Positions 26,737 through 34,762 of a stretch of 39,186 bases of DNA are shown here, piece by piece. The notes under the pieces are model-generated. The model saw nothing but the letters and a program-made list of their open reading frames with translations. It was not told the DNA's origin and searched no databases. The stretch covers positions 1 to 39,186 of the forward strand of contig NZ_NASZ01000031.1 in the NCBI RefSeq assembly GCF_014596575.1, written 5' to 3'. The first letter of the stretch is position 1. Every line of letters begins with the position of its first letter. This DNA is from Flavobacterium pokkalii (GTDB lineage Bacteria > Bacteroidota > Bacteroidia > Flavobacteriales > Flavobacteriaceae). The translations under genes and the position numbers were made by a program.

Positions 26737-27009
26737 TTTGGGTAAAACAAACCTTTCAATGTCTTTTTCTGAGCTTTTATAGGCACATCGGAAAACGCCG
26801 TAATGATTCTAATTTATACGTCTTTGATTACTATTCTAATTCTAAAAGCATTAAAAGCTCAATCAAAATTTGATTGGTATTCATCCAATTTAGTAGATTC
26901 TATAAGATTTAATCTCTTCATCAAAATTGATTTGCAAAAGTGGCTAGACCCCCCCTTCAAAGAATATATTGAACCTCCTCCAAAATACATACAAGGGATT
27001 CTATTTTAA
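26737..27009 (+). pseudogene. 3' remnant of an IS4-type transposase
   Basis: The plus-strand frame reads FIGTSENAVMILIYTSLIT (26776 onward), then SNLVDSIRFNLFIKIDLQKWLDPPF and ends IQGILF with TAA at 27007-27009. This matches, from memory, the conserved C-terminal part of Bacteroidota IS4-group DDE transposases (GTSENAV, then LIRLNLF...WL..PF). In-frame stops at 26743 and 26770 and the missing catalytic core make it a remnant. The IS3-family element begins 5 bp after its stop. Confidence 0.65.
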
Positions 27010-27053
27010 AAAAATGTCCCGTCCTGAAATAACGATACACAAAAAACATCGTT

Positions 27054-27482
27054 ATGGAATTAAAAACTAATTATGTAAAGCGAACTCAAAAAGACTATTC
27101 GATGTCTTTTAAATTGCAAATTGTTCAAGAAATAGAACAAGGTGATCTCACAGCAACAGAGGCTACAAAAAAATACGGCATTCAATGTAGAAAGACTGTT
27201 ATAGAATGGTTGCGAAAATTTGGTAACTTCGATTGGGAAAACCAATCTCGTTTAAATATGCCAAAGTCACAGCAACAGAAGATCATGGAACTTGAAGCTC
27301 AGGTCAAGTTATTAGAAAAACAAAAGGCTCTTTTGGAACGACAAGCTTATGTCGCAGACAAAAAAGCGATCTTGTTTGATATGATGATAGATCTAGCCGA
27401 GAAAGAATATCACATCGATATACGAAAAAACTCTCCACCCGAACAATCGACTGCTTCAGAAAAAAAGAACAAAAAACAGTAG
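27054..27482 (+). CDS. IS3-family transposase OrfA (HTH and leucine zipper)
   Basis: 142 aa. The N-terminal helix-turn-helix (MSFKLQIVQEIEQGDLTATEATKKYGIQ, about 17-45) recognises the IS ends. A heptad-rich coiled coil (KIMELEAQVKLLEKQKALLERQ, about 78-100) mediates multimerisation. It ends at TAG 27480-27482, just after an A_AAA_AAG slippery heptamer. Confidence 0.9.
   Translation: MELKTNYVKRTQKDYSMSFKLQIVQEIEQGDLTATEATKKYGIQCRKTVIEWLRKFGNFDWENQSRLNMPKSQQQKIMELEAQVKLLEKQKALLERQAYVADKKAILFDMMIDLAEKEYHIDIRKNSPPEQSTASEKKNKKQ
27461..27467 (+). promoter_or_regulatory. Programmed -1 frameshift site A_AAA_AAG
   Basis: The heptamer lies in the orfA zero frame with codon phase A AAA AAG. A -1 slip moves into the frame of orfB, which is open from here through the TTG at 27497, so a fused OrfAB transposase can be made. 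This is the standard IS3-family strategy. Confidence 0.75.
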
Positions 27483-27496
27483 CGTTTACCTGTTAT

Positions 27497-28348
27497 TTGT
27501 TCGGGATAGACAGACAGGTTTATTATCGAAAAATTAAAAGAAGAGCATCCAAACAAAGCAAAGCCAAAGAAGTAATTTCGATGGTAAATGATATCAGAGA
27601 GATAATGCCTAGAGTAGGCACAAGAAAACTATATTATCTTCTGCTGGATAAACTTCAACTAATGAAAATAGGAAGAGATAAATTCTTTGATATACTCAGA
27701 GCTAATCATTTATTAATACAGCCTAAACGAAGTTATCATGTAACAACTAATTCACATCATCGATTTAGAAAACATCAAAATCAGATTTTAGATTTACAAA
27801 TTAACAGGCCTGAACAGGTTTGGGTATCTGACATAACCTATATAGGGAAAAGAGATAATCCATGTTATTTAAGTTTGGTTACAGATGCTTATTCTAAAAA
27901 GATCATGGGGTATTATGTTGCTGATAATATGAATACAGAAAGCAGTTTGAAAGCTTTAAAAATGGCTCTTAAACACAGAAATAACAAAAACTTACCGTTG
28001 ATACATCATTCTGATAGAGGTATCCAATATTGTGCCCATGAATACCAAAAACAGCTTGATAAAAATAAAGTTGTATGTAGCATGACGCAAAATTCGGATC
28101 CTTATGAAAATGCAGTAGCAGAAAGGGTTAATGGTATTTTAAAGCAGGAATTTAAGATTGATAAATACAATCAAAAAACAGAAATCATGCAGAAAATTGT
28201 AAAGGAAGCTATTAATATCTATAATGAAATCAGACCTCATTATTCTAATTATATGCTTACTCCCAATCAGATGCATAAACAAAATAAAATTAAAATGAGA
28301 ACTTATAAAACAAAAAACAGTAGTAAATCTATGCTTACTACTGTCTAA
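27497..28348 (+). CDS. IS3-family transposase OrfB (DDE integrase domain)
   Basis: 283 aa from a TTG, but normally made as the OrfAB fusion by -1 frameshifting at 27461-27467. The residues before the TTG (AFTCY) join smoothly to LFGIDRQVYYRK, the usual start of OrfB. The rve-type catalytic core shows D in WVSDITYIG, D in HHSDRGIQY and E in NAVAERVNGILKQEF. It ends at 28346-28348, just beyond a hairpin at 28317-28344. No disruption is visible, so the element may be active. Confidence 0.92.
   Translation: MFGIDRQVYYRKIKRRASKQSKAKEVISMVNDIREIMPRVGTRKLYYLLLDKLQLMKIGRDKFFDILRANHLLIQPKRSYHVTTNSHHRFRKHQNQILDLQINRPEQVWVSDITYIGKRDNPCYLSLVTDAYSKKIMGYYVADNMNTESSLKALKMALKHRNNKNLPLIHHSDRGIQYCAHEYQKQLDKNKVVCSMTQNSDPYENAVAERVNGILKQEFKIDKYNQKTEIMQKIVKEAINIYNEIRPHYSNYMLTPNQMHKQNKIKMRTYKTKNSSKSMLTTV
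28317..28344. terminator. Hairpin inside the IS3 3' end
   Basis: Perfect 10-bp arms acagtagtaa / ttactactgt with an 8-nt loop overlap the last codons of orfB. On the minus strand it runs into T6, so it could stop transcription from the isomerase gene side. It is closely related to the chromosomal terminator at 22069-22096. Confidence 0.6.
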
Positions 28349-28564
28349 AAATTGTACTTTTATTTATTATTAATCCTGTATCACTTTTTCAGGACTAGAC
28401 AAAAGACCATTACAATGATTTAATACAATTAAATGGTCCGATTTTATGTAATCAAATTTTATTTAGATCAGAATTGATTTCAAAGGAATTAATATTAACA
28501 AGCTAAAGTATATCATTTGTATTATTTATTTGTCTTATATTGTCTTGCTCGTTACTAATTTCAT

Positions 28565-29977
28565 TTAGCAAACACGAACCACACGTAAATTCAAAAGCTT
28601 TCCTAATTTTTCAATTTTGTTAGCAATATACCCTACTCCAATGGCGCAATGATGCGAAGGCCCTTGTTTAGACCATTCGTTCATAAAAGCTCTGACCCCT
28701 ATTGAAAAACGGTATCGGCTATTGGTATTCCCTATTTGAAGCACAGGACCTGGAACTGATTCACCTTCGGCGACCAATAAAAAGACCTCATCTTTACCTT
28801 CTACCACAGAGAGTAAGGTTACGGGGCCGTGTTTTACGGTCATCTGTATCGAAAGTCCTTTGCCTGGTTTTCCGTGGTAAACAGGTAGTGGCACTAATTG
28901 TACGTTCCCTTCGGCAATGGCAAAATGAGCTGGACCATCATGCCCTAGCATCACAATATCATCATTAAAATCCATCGCATAAAACTCCGAGAACGAACCG
29001 CCAACCCCAAAGGCATCCAAGATTTTCATGGCTTGGGCATTTTTAATTTCGTATTCTCCTGCAACTGGAATATTTTTCCCAGTTAGCAAGGTATTTCCAG
29101 CGATTACTGAGGTTACAATATTTTCATATTCGTTGGCCGTTTCGCCTTCATAATAATAAGCCATGGAACCCAAATTATGATTCGCTACAAGTTTATCCAG
29201 GGCAATAGAGGTTTTAGCAGCACGCACCAACTCGGTTTGTTCACAAGTATCAATAACTTCAAAAGTGTTTCTAAATTCTAAAATTTTTGATTCTATCTCA
29301 GCATCCGTTACAGCATCGCGGTATTTTTTGACTTCGCACATTTCTACAATTTCGATGTGTGTACCGAATGCAGCCGCTTGTTTGGTTAAATCTGAATAGA
29401 CATCCAGCATCCCACAGTAATAATGTCCCAAAACTCCCAATCGATTATTCGCCATAATTTTAGCAACTTTGGCGGCATCAATCCAATCTTGTATTTCTTC
29501 CCAAACGGCTTGTTCGTCTAGATACCCTGTTACAAACTCATAATCAATTCCTGAACGATTGAATACATTGGCTAATTCTGGTACTGAACACGCCTGACAA
29601 TGCGCGAGCCATTCGCCCGTCATTACACCTCTATCTCCCAGCTTATTAAAACTCTCATAATCAATGGCGGCTACAGGTTGAATATTTAAAATGATGGTTG
29701 GGCATTTTAACTTTTGAACCACGGGCAAAACGGTTGATGACAAGGCATAAGTAGAAACATATAAAAACAATAAATCGACATCTTCTTTTTTCAAGATTTC
29801 AGCTTTATCTCTTGCCACTTGAGGTGCATCCACCAAACCTACATTTATAACTTCAGCCCCAAAACCTTCCATTTTCTCAGCGATTTGTTGTTGATAACCT
29901 TCTAATCGTTCTAACAAACCTTCAAACTGTGGCCAATAGGTATCCAAACCAATACCAAATAATCCTACTTTCATCAT
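28565..29977 (-). CDS. L-fucose/L-arabinose isomerase-superfamily protein (AraA-like)
   Basis: Cytosolic protein of 470 aa. KVGLFGIGLDTYWPQFEGL at the N-terminus, VDLLFLYVSTYALSSTVLPVVQ, RLGVLGHYYCGMLDVY, MAYYYEGE and a C-terminal GPSHHCAIGVG fit the metal-dependent aldose-ketose isomerase superfamily containing AraA and FucI, in its divergent AraA-like branch. The His pair near the C-terminus and the Glu residues of YYEGE are likely metal ligands. The substrate is unknown; beside a rhamnosidase gene and an AraC regulator, an L-sugar such as rhamnose is possible. It lies 290 bp after the GH78 stop, so it may have its own promoter. It does not carry the PUL operator. Confidence 0.7.
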   Translation of the reverse strand: MMKVGLFGIGLDTYWPQFEGLLERLEGYQQQIAEKMEGFGAEVINVGLVDAPQVARDKAEILKKEDVDLLFLYVSTYALSSTVLPVVQKLKCPTIILNIQPVAAIDYESFNKLGDRGVMTGEWLAHCQACSVPELANVFNRSGIDYEFVTGYLDEQAVWEEIQDWIDAAKVAKIMANNRLGVLGHYYCGMLDVYSDLTKQAAAFGTHIEIVEMCEVKKYRDAVTDAEIESKILEFRNTFEVIDTCEQTELVRAAKTSIALDKLVANHNLGSMAYYYEGETANEYENIVTSVIAGNTLLTGKNIPVAGEYEIKNAQAMKILDAFGVGGSFSEFYAMDFNDDIVMLGHDGPAHFAIAEGNVQLVPLPVYHGKPGKGLSIQMTVKHGPVTLLSVVEGKDEVFLLVAEGESVPGPVLQIGNTNSRYRFSIGVRAFMNEWSKQGPSHHCAIGVGYIANKIEKLGKLLNLRVVRVC

Positions 29978-30040
29978 TTTTTTATTTTTATTAAATACGC
30001 AATCTTTCTCCAGCTATCAAGGAAACTAAATTTATTCTCA

Positions 30041-30240
30041 AGCCACAGATTAAAAAGATTTTCAGGATTTTATTTATCTAATTGGTAAAATCCGTACTAA
30101 CCCTAACTAATTCTTCTTTAGCTGTGTTTATTAAAATATTTTGAAAAAAAATCTACATAAATCCGTGTAAATCTGCGTGCAAAAAATCAGCACACAGATT
30201 CGGCAGATTTTCGCAGATAATAATTTAGATCTGATTTATT
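30041..30240. repeat. Degenerate cagatt/atccgtg-type intergenic repeats
   Basis: The 290-bp gap holds phrases such as ccacagattaaaaagatttt (about 30042-30061), aatccgtgtaaatctgcgtg, and three spaced CAGAT(T) copies (30195-30221). I recall similar wording as a dispersed intergenic repeat in Flavobacteria, but it cannot be tested here. No gene is visible. Confidence 0.35.
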
Positions 30241-30267
30241 AATTTAGGTCATTTCCCTTTGTGTTTT

Positions 30268-33200
30268 TTAATTATAAATTTTAAATTCAGCTATTGAAAC
30301 TGCCTTAGTGACCTTATCAATTGCAATTCTGCACTTAGTTGCCGTGACTGCTTTGAAATTGTGTTCTTTATTTTGTCCACAGCTTTTTCCTGTTGCCAAA
30401 TCTTTCCATTCTTTATCATTCCAAAATTGAATTTTGTAGCCTTCAATAGTAGTACCTAGCTCATTAATAATTACTTTACTAAAGGTTTGTGGTTTTACCC
30501 ATTCGACTTCTAAATATTGGTTATTGCCGTCTTTAGCCTGCCAGCTGGTTTCATTGTTTTCGTCATTAGCTTTGAAAGCTTCAAAACCAGGCAACTTTTC
30601 TGTTTCAATAAACATAGATGAGGCGTTCATTCTGCCCAAAGTAGCTAGATTTTTAGAAGTTAAAATTGGGTCAGGATAACTTACTTTTGGAAGTTTTTTT
30701 ACTCTAAAATTGTAAATTCCAGATACTACTTCATAAATGATATAATTTCCAACCGCATCATTTTTTTCAGTACCTACATATTTAATTCCTTCTGATTTTT
30801 CGGCTAATTGTTTCCCTTCATAAATGTCGTTTTTATTATTGGCAGGCAAATATACTTTTGCTGAAGTGTTAACAGGAATCTCTAGGTGGAATGTTGCTTT
30901 ATTATCTCCTTTGGTCCAATTTACCACCACATTTCCATACATCGATTCGTATTCGGTATTGGCAAAAGTTAAATCGCCCACAAGAGCAGGTTTTATGATG
31001 ATACTTTGCATACCCAATTTTTCGGGATTTGGACGAATTCCACCAAAACCTTTGATAAAATAACCGCCAATACCTGTATAACAGGTATGAATCTGGCTCA
31101 CACCCACCGCCGACCAACGCTCTGGCCAAACCGTTTTGCCTTGTTCAATAAAATAGCCGTAACTTGGGTGATGCTTGTCTTTTAGCAATTCGTAAACTAA
31201 ATCCATGCGCTCTCCAAATTCCGTAAAATAACGGGTATAAAGTCCTTGACCTGAACTTCCTGTGTCGTAATACGGGAATTTGTATAATACATTATCTACT
31301 AAAACATCATATACTTTTTGTTTTTCAGCATCAGGTGTTACTCCAGATAACAAAGCAAGAGCTTGGTTTATTTGTCGGCCATCAAGATATTTTCCTGTTG
31401 CAGAATCATACGATAGTTCATGAGTTGCTTTTTGTTGTACCTTTAGGCGTTCTTCATAGGTGTTTACATCTTCTGTTTTATTCAAAACCGATGCTATATT
31501 TTTTGCACAATCTAACATATAGGCATATACACAATTGTTAAAATGAACGGATACAGGAGAATTACTGTCCACCCAGAAATTACCTCGGGGTGTACACCAA
31601 TCGCCCAAACCTGGAAAATCCATTGAACCTTGCTTTCCTGTCTTTAACGCCCCTCCTTTATCAAAATCAGATTGACGATACAGCCATTCCATCCACTTTT
31701 GCATTGTACCATAATGGGTTTCCAATAATTTTTTATCAGCTAACATTCGGTAGGTTTCCCAAATAGAAATGGGACTATTTGCCATCCACATCAGAAAATA
31801 AAAATCATCTCCGTTAATCACAGCACGCATTTTACCATCATCATTTTGTGTATCTTGTAAAAACTGAGCATACTGTTGCATGTAAGCACCACTTTCAAAA
31901 TTTGGCAAGGCATCACCATACATAGCAGCTACGGTTACTTCACCCCAGCCTCGGCGTTCTCGATGAGGACAATCAACAGCAATTCCATCAATAGTATTGG
32001 CAAGGTAAGTTTTCAGATTGATTTCATAAATTTTATTTAGCAGTTCGCTAGAACTTTCAAAACTACTGATTTGCTTTCGGTTGTTTGTGACCACATACCC
32101 TTTGATATCTTTCAATTCGGGTTTGTAATTCAGTCCGTACACGGTAATCCATCGACCCCCAGCAAGGTTAAAGCGATTGTTGAATTGCCCTTTGCCTGTT
32201 CTTCCATAAATGTATTTACTTCGTTGATCCCAACTAGCGGTTACTTCTTTACGATCTGCAATTTCAAAAGTCACCGTATCTCCCTCCTTGCCATTATAAA
32301 GGTTCATCTCAAAATGACCCGTATAATTTTCGCCCATATCAATAATATAAGAGCTGTTTGAATTTTTCTCAATACCAATGGGTTTTATCTCCCTATATCG
32401 TACTTGAGGTTCTACTATTTGAGCACTTAGCTTAGCTGTTATTTTACTTGTAGGTAAATTAGCATCGGTGCTGGCAACTGGTAGTGCACCTTTCATTCCG
32501 AGATAAATCTCTGCTTTACCAACTTCTTTTGCAGTGGCTTGTTCAAAAACAACCGCTTCATCCCATTGGCTGTCATTATAGTTAATGGTATTCCAGTCAT
32601 CTTCACGTAATCGTTCATCAATTATTTCTCCACCAAAATTCAGGATATCCCATGGCCCCCAATAGGCACTGTAACTCTTTTTGCACTTCCAAGTTTTATC
32701 AGTAGCAATTACTATTTTTTTATTGTTCATGTTAATATCAGCTTGTGCCTTGAAAACAAATGGTGCATCGTGATACTCAACCATACGACCCCATCTAGCC
32801 CAGCCTGCTGCATGCCAAATGCCAATTACATTGTCGCCTTTTTTTAGATAAGGCTGAATATCGTAAGTAAGATAAGGTAAATGTTTGTTCATAGCCGAGT
32901 AGGCAGGATTCATGACATTATCTGTTACTTTATGACCGTTTACATAAAGTTCGTGATATCCAAATGAAGCTACATACACTAATGCCTGATTAGAATTACG
33001 CTCTAAAAAAAATTTCTTTCGATACCAGTTGTGTTCCTTTTTATTTTGGTCTTTTTTATAAATCCAATCGCCTTTCCAATCTGATGGGTTTAAAAGACCA
33101 ATAGAAAATTTCGCAGGCTCACTCCACTTGCATACTTTACCTGCTATATCCCAAATACGAACTTTCCAATAACATTCCTGCCCTGATTTTAAAGCAATCC

Positions 33201-33534
33201 CGTTGTAGGTAACATTTACTGATTGTGAGCTTTCTGTTTTCTTAGAATCCCATAAATCGCCACTATTTTTTTCTAACATTTCAAGACTGCTTGCTACAAC
33301 AATTTGATAAGCAGTTTGCTTTTGTCCGCGAACTGTTTTGGATTGAAATAGCTTCCAGCTTAAACGTGGTGAGGTATTATCAATTCCTAAGGGATTGACA
33401 CGATACTCGCATTTTAAATCGGTAGGTATCCCCGATGAGAAAGCAAAATTTTGAGTTGAAAATACTAGTAGAAATACGAGATTAAGCAACAAAGTACTTT
33501 TTTTGGAGCATTGATATTGAAACTGATTTTTCAT
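30268..33534 (-). CDS. Exported GH78 alpha-L-rhamnosidase with C-terminal discoidin-like domain
   Basis: 1088 aa, signal peptide about 1-33. N-terminal sandwich (ECYWKVRIWD; FGYHELYVNGHKV), (alpha/alpha)6 barrel and C-terminal sandwich as in the other GH78, with an extra F5/8 type C (CBM32-like) domain at about 955-1088 (NNETSWQAKDGNNQYLEVEW; SIAEFKIYN) that probably binds sugar. The acidic motif reads DCPHRERRGWGEV: D521 and E526 are kept, but the third Asp position is V533, with E532 beside it. VWPERW is at the usual base-side site. It is divergent from the AraC gene (207 bp apart) and lacks the PUL operator, so it may respond to a different signal. Confidence 0.85.
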   Translation of the reverse strand: MKNQFQYQCSKKSTLLLNLVFLLVFSTQNFAFSSGIPTDLKCEYRVNPLGIDNTSPRLSWKLFQSKTVRGQKQTAYQIVVASSLEMLEKNSGDLWDSKKTESSQSVNVTYNGIALKSGQECYWKVRIWDIAGKVCKWSEPAKFSIGLLNPSDWKGDWIYKKDQNKKEHNWYRKKFFLERNSNQALVYVASFGYHELYVNGHKVTDNVMNPAYSAMNKHLPYLTYDIQPYLKKGDNVIGIWHAAGWARWGRMVEYHDAPFVFKAQADINMNNKKIVIATDKTWKCKKSYSAYWGPWDILNFGGEIIDERLREDDWNTINYNDSQWDEAVVFEQATAKEVGKAEIYLGMKGALPVASTDANLPTSKITAKLSAQIVEPQVRYREIKPIGIEKNSNSSYIIDMGENYTGHFEMNLYNGKEGDTVTFEIADRKEVTASWDQRSKYIYGRTGKGQFNNRFNLAGGRWITVYGLNYKPELKDIKGYVVTNNRKQISSFESSSELLNKIYEINLKTYLANTIDGIAVDCPHRERRGWGEVTVAAMYGDALPNFESGAYMQQYAQFLQDTQNDDGKMRAVINGDDFYFLMWMANSPISIWETYRMLADKKLLETHYGTMQKWMEWLYRQSDFDKGGALKTGKQGSMDFPGLGDWCTPRGNFWVDSNSPVSVHFNNCVYAYMLDCAKNIASVLNKTEDVNTYEERLKVQQKATHELSYDSATGKYLDGRQINQALALLSGVTPDAEKQKVYDVLVDNVLYKFPYYDTGSSGQGLYTRYFTEFGERMDLVYELLKDKHHPSYGYFIEQGKTVWPERWSAVGVSQIHTCYTGIGGYFIKGFGGIRPNPEKLGMQSIIIKPALVGDLTFANTEYESMYGNVVVNWTKGDNKATFHLEIPVNTSAKVYLPANNKNDIYEGKQLAEKSEGIKYVGTEKNDAVGNYIIYEVVSGIYNFRVKKLPKVSYPDPILTSKNLATLGRMNASSMFIETEKLPGFEAFKANDENNETSWQAKDGNNQYLEVEWVKPQTFSKVIINELGTTIEGYKIQFWNDKEWKDLATGKSCGQNKEHNFKAVTATKCRIAIDKVTKAVSIAEFKIYN

Positions 33535-33741
33535 ATAAGATGATTTTTTTCGGAATCTAAATTTTATTTTATTGTATTTTTTGAAGATATATTATTAATT
33601 TTAATCTACTAAAACTCCATTTTATTTTTTAAAAGCCAAAAAGAAAAATAGCTTATAAATTAAGATTAAAACTTTGTAAATTTCAACAAAAACCACAATA
33701 ATAACAATTCATAATTTGACAAAACAATTGCACAAAATGAC

Positions 33742-34617
33742 ATGAAAAATGCTTATCGAAAATATTTAATGGTTTTTGACCATGACAAAAAATGGGGATT
33801 CTATGTGACTAATTTGGGACGAACTATTATTGACTCGGAGAGCAAATACCCTTCAAAAGACCATCCTGAGGAATACATCTTTAAATGGAGCGAAGGAAGA
33901 ATACTAGATGAATTTCATCTGGTTTTAATTACCAAAGGAGAAGGCGTTTTTGAAAGTACACAAACAGGTAAAAAAAGAATCACTGACGGCGATGTTTTTT
34001 TATTATTTCCGGGAGTTTGGCATCGATACAAACCTTCAAAAAAAACCGGCTGGACAGAACGCTGGGTAGGATTCTCGGGAGCTATTGCCCAACAGTTTCT
34101 TTCGACAAATTTCAACATCCAAAACGACCCAATCATTTCTAATTGCAACAAATCGATTGTTTTAAACCATTTCAACACCCTGTTTAAACTTTTTGATGAA
34201 GAGCCTTTCGGGTTTCAACGATTAGCCTCTGGCATTTGCATGCAGTTGATGGCTGAAATTCACAACATCAGATTAGGCGGCTCCAATATTGAAGACTTGA
34301 ATTCATTAGTCTCTAAAGCAAAAGGCTTCATGTACGCAAACATTACCAGTTCTATTGATTTAAACACCATTGCTGAAGACTTAGGCGTAAGCTATTCAAA
34401 ATTCAGAATGGATTTTAAGAAACAAACTGGCGTATCGCCGTTACAATATTTTTTATTATTAAAAATCGAAAAGTCCAAAGAGCTGTTACTGAACTCCAAT
34501 AAAAACCAAAAAGAAATTGCTTATGAATTAGGGTTTGAATCAGATTATTATTTTAACCGTCTTTTTAAACAAAAAACGGGAATGTCACCCGGACAATTCA
34601 GGAATAAAAAAAGTTAG
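33742..34617 (+). CDS. AraC-family transcriptional regulator with N-terminal cupin domain
   Basis: 291 aa, cytosolic. An AraC-binding cupin-like domain (about 40-120; HLVLITKGEGVF, GDVFLLFPGVWHRYKP) probably binds a sugar. Two helix-turn-helix motifs follow, at about 207-228 (LNTIAEDLGVSYSKFRMDFK) and 257-280 (KEIAYELGFESDYYFNRLFK), with the conserved MSPGQFR end. It is divergent from the GH78 at 30268-33534, typical of a local activator, so it may control that gene and the isomerase. It might also bind the five-copy PUL operator, since AraC proteins favour half-sites about 10-11 bp apart; none of these links is shown directly. Confidence 0.9.
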   Translation: MKNAYRKYLMVFDHDKKWGFYVTNLGRTIIDSESKYPSKDHPEEYIFKWSEGRILDEFHLVLITKGEGVFESTQTGKKRITDGDVFLLFPGVWHRYKPSKKTGWTERWVGFSGAIAQQFLSTNFNIQNDPIISNCNKSIVLNHFNTLFKLFDEEPFGFQRLASGICMQLMAEIHNIRLGGSNIEDLNSLVSKAKGFMYANITSSIDLNTIAEDLGVSYSKFRMDFKKQTGVSPLQYFLLLKIEKSKELLLNSNKNQKEIAYELGFESDYYFNRLFKQKTGMSPGQFRNKKS

Positions 34618-34685
34618 CAATCGTGAAATATTTTTTTTTTAAAATTAATTTCTAAAAATGACCGTTTACCATATATAGCTAAAAA

Positions 34686-34716
34686 AACTACCCGAAAATC
34701 TAGTTTTCGGGTAGTT
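34686..34716. terminator. Bidirectional terminator between convergent genes
   Basis: Perfect 13-bp arms (aactacccgaaaa at 34686-34698, ttttcgggtagtt at 34704-34716) with a 5-nt loop and As on the left side lie between the AraC stop and the lipoprotein stop. Confidence 0.8.
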
Positions 34717-34762
34717 ACATAAATTTAGGGTTATATTACTGGAATTGACATCCATTTAAATA

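Larger units (their letters stand above)
27015..28401 (+). mobile_element. IS3-family insertion sequence, 1387 bp, apparently complete
   Basis: The ends are imperfect 25-bp inverted repeats: left starts TGTCCCGTCCTGAAA, right (reverse complement of 28377-28401) starts TGTCTAGTCCTGAAA, and both finish GATACA; 19 or 20 of 25 positions agree. They begin TG and end CA. Flanking AAA on both sides (27012-27014 and 28402-28404) fits a 3-bp target duplication but is low-complexity. Inside are orfA, an A-AAA-AAG frameshift site and orfB with a complete DDE triad. Confidence 0.9.

Noticed and set aside
27015..27040. IS3 end contains TGTCCCGTCCTG, resembling the PUL operator in plus-strand orientation
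   Set aside because: Only the GTCCTG core agrees. The second half-site 10 bp away is absent, there is no -7 box at 19 bp on the proper strand, and the sequence is part of the terminal inverted repeat.
33535..33741. PUL operator in the GH78/AraC divergent region
   Set aside because: No GTCCTG or CAGGAC core occurs in this 207-bp gap, so this gene pair is not included in the five-promoter set.
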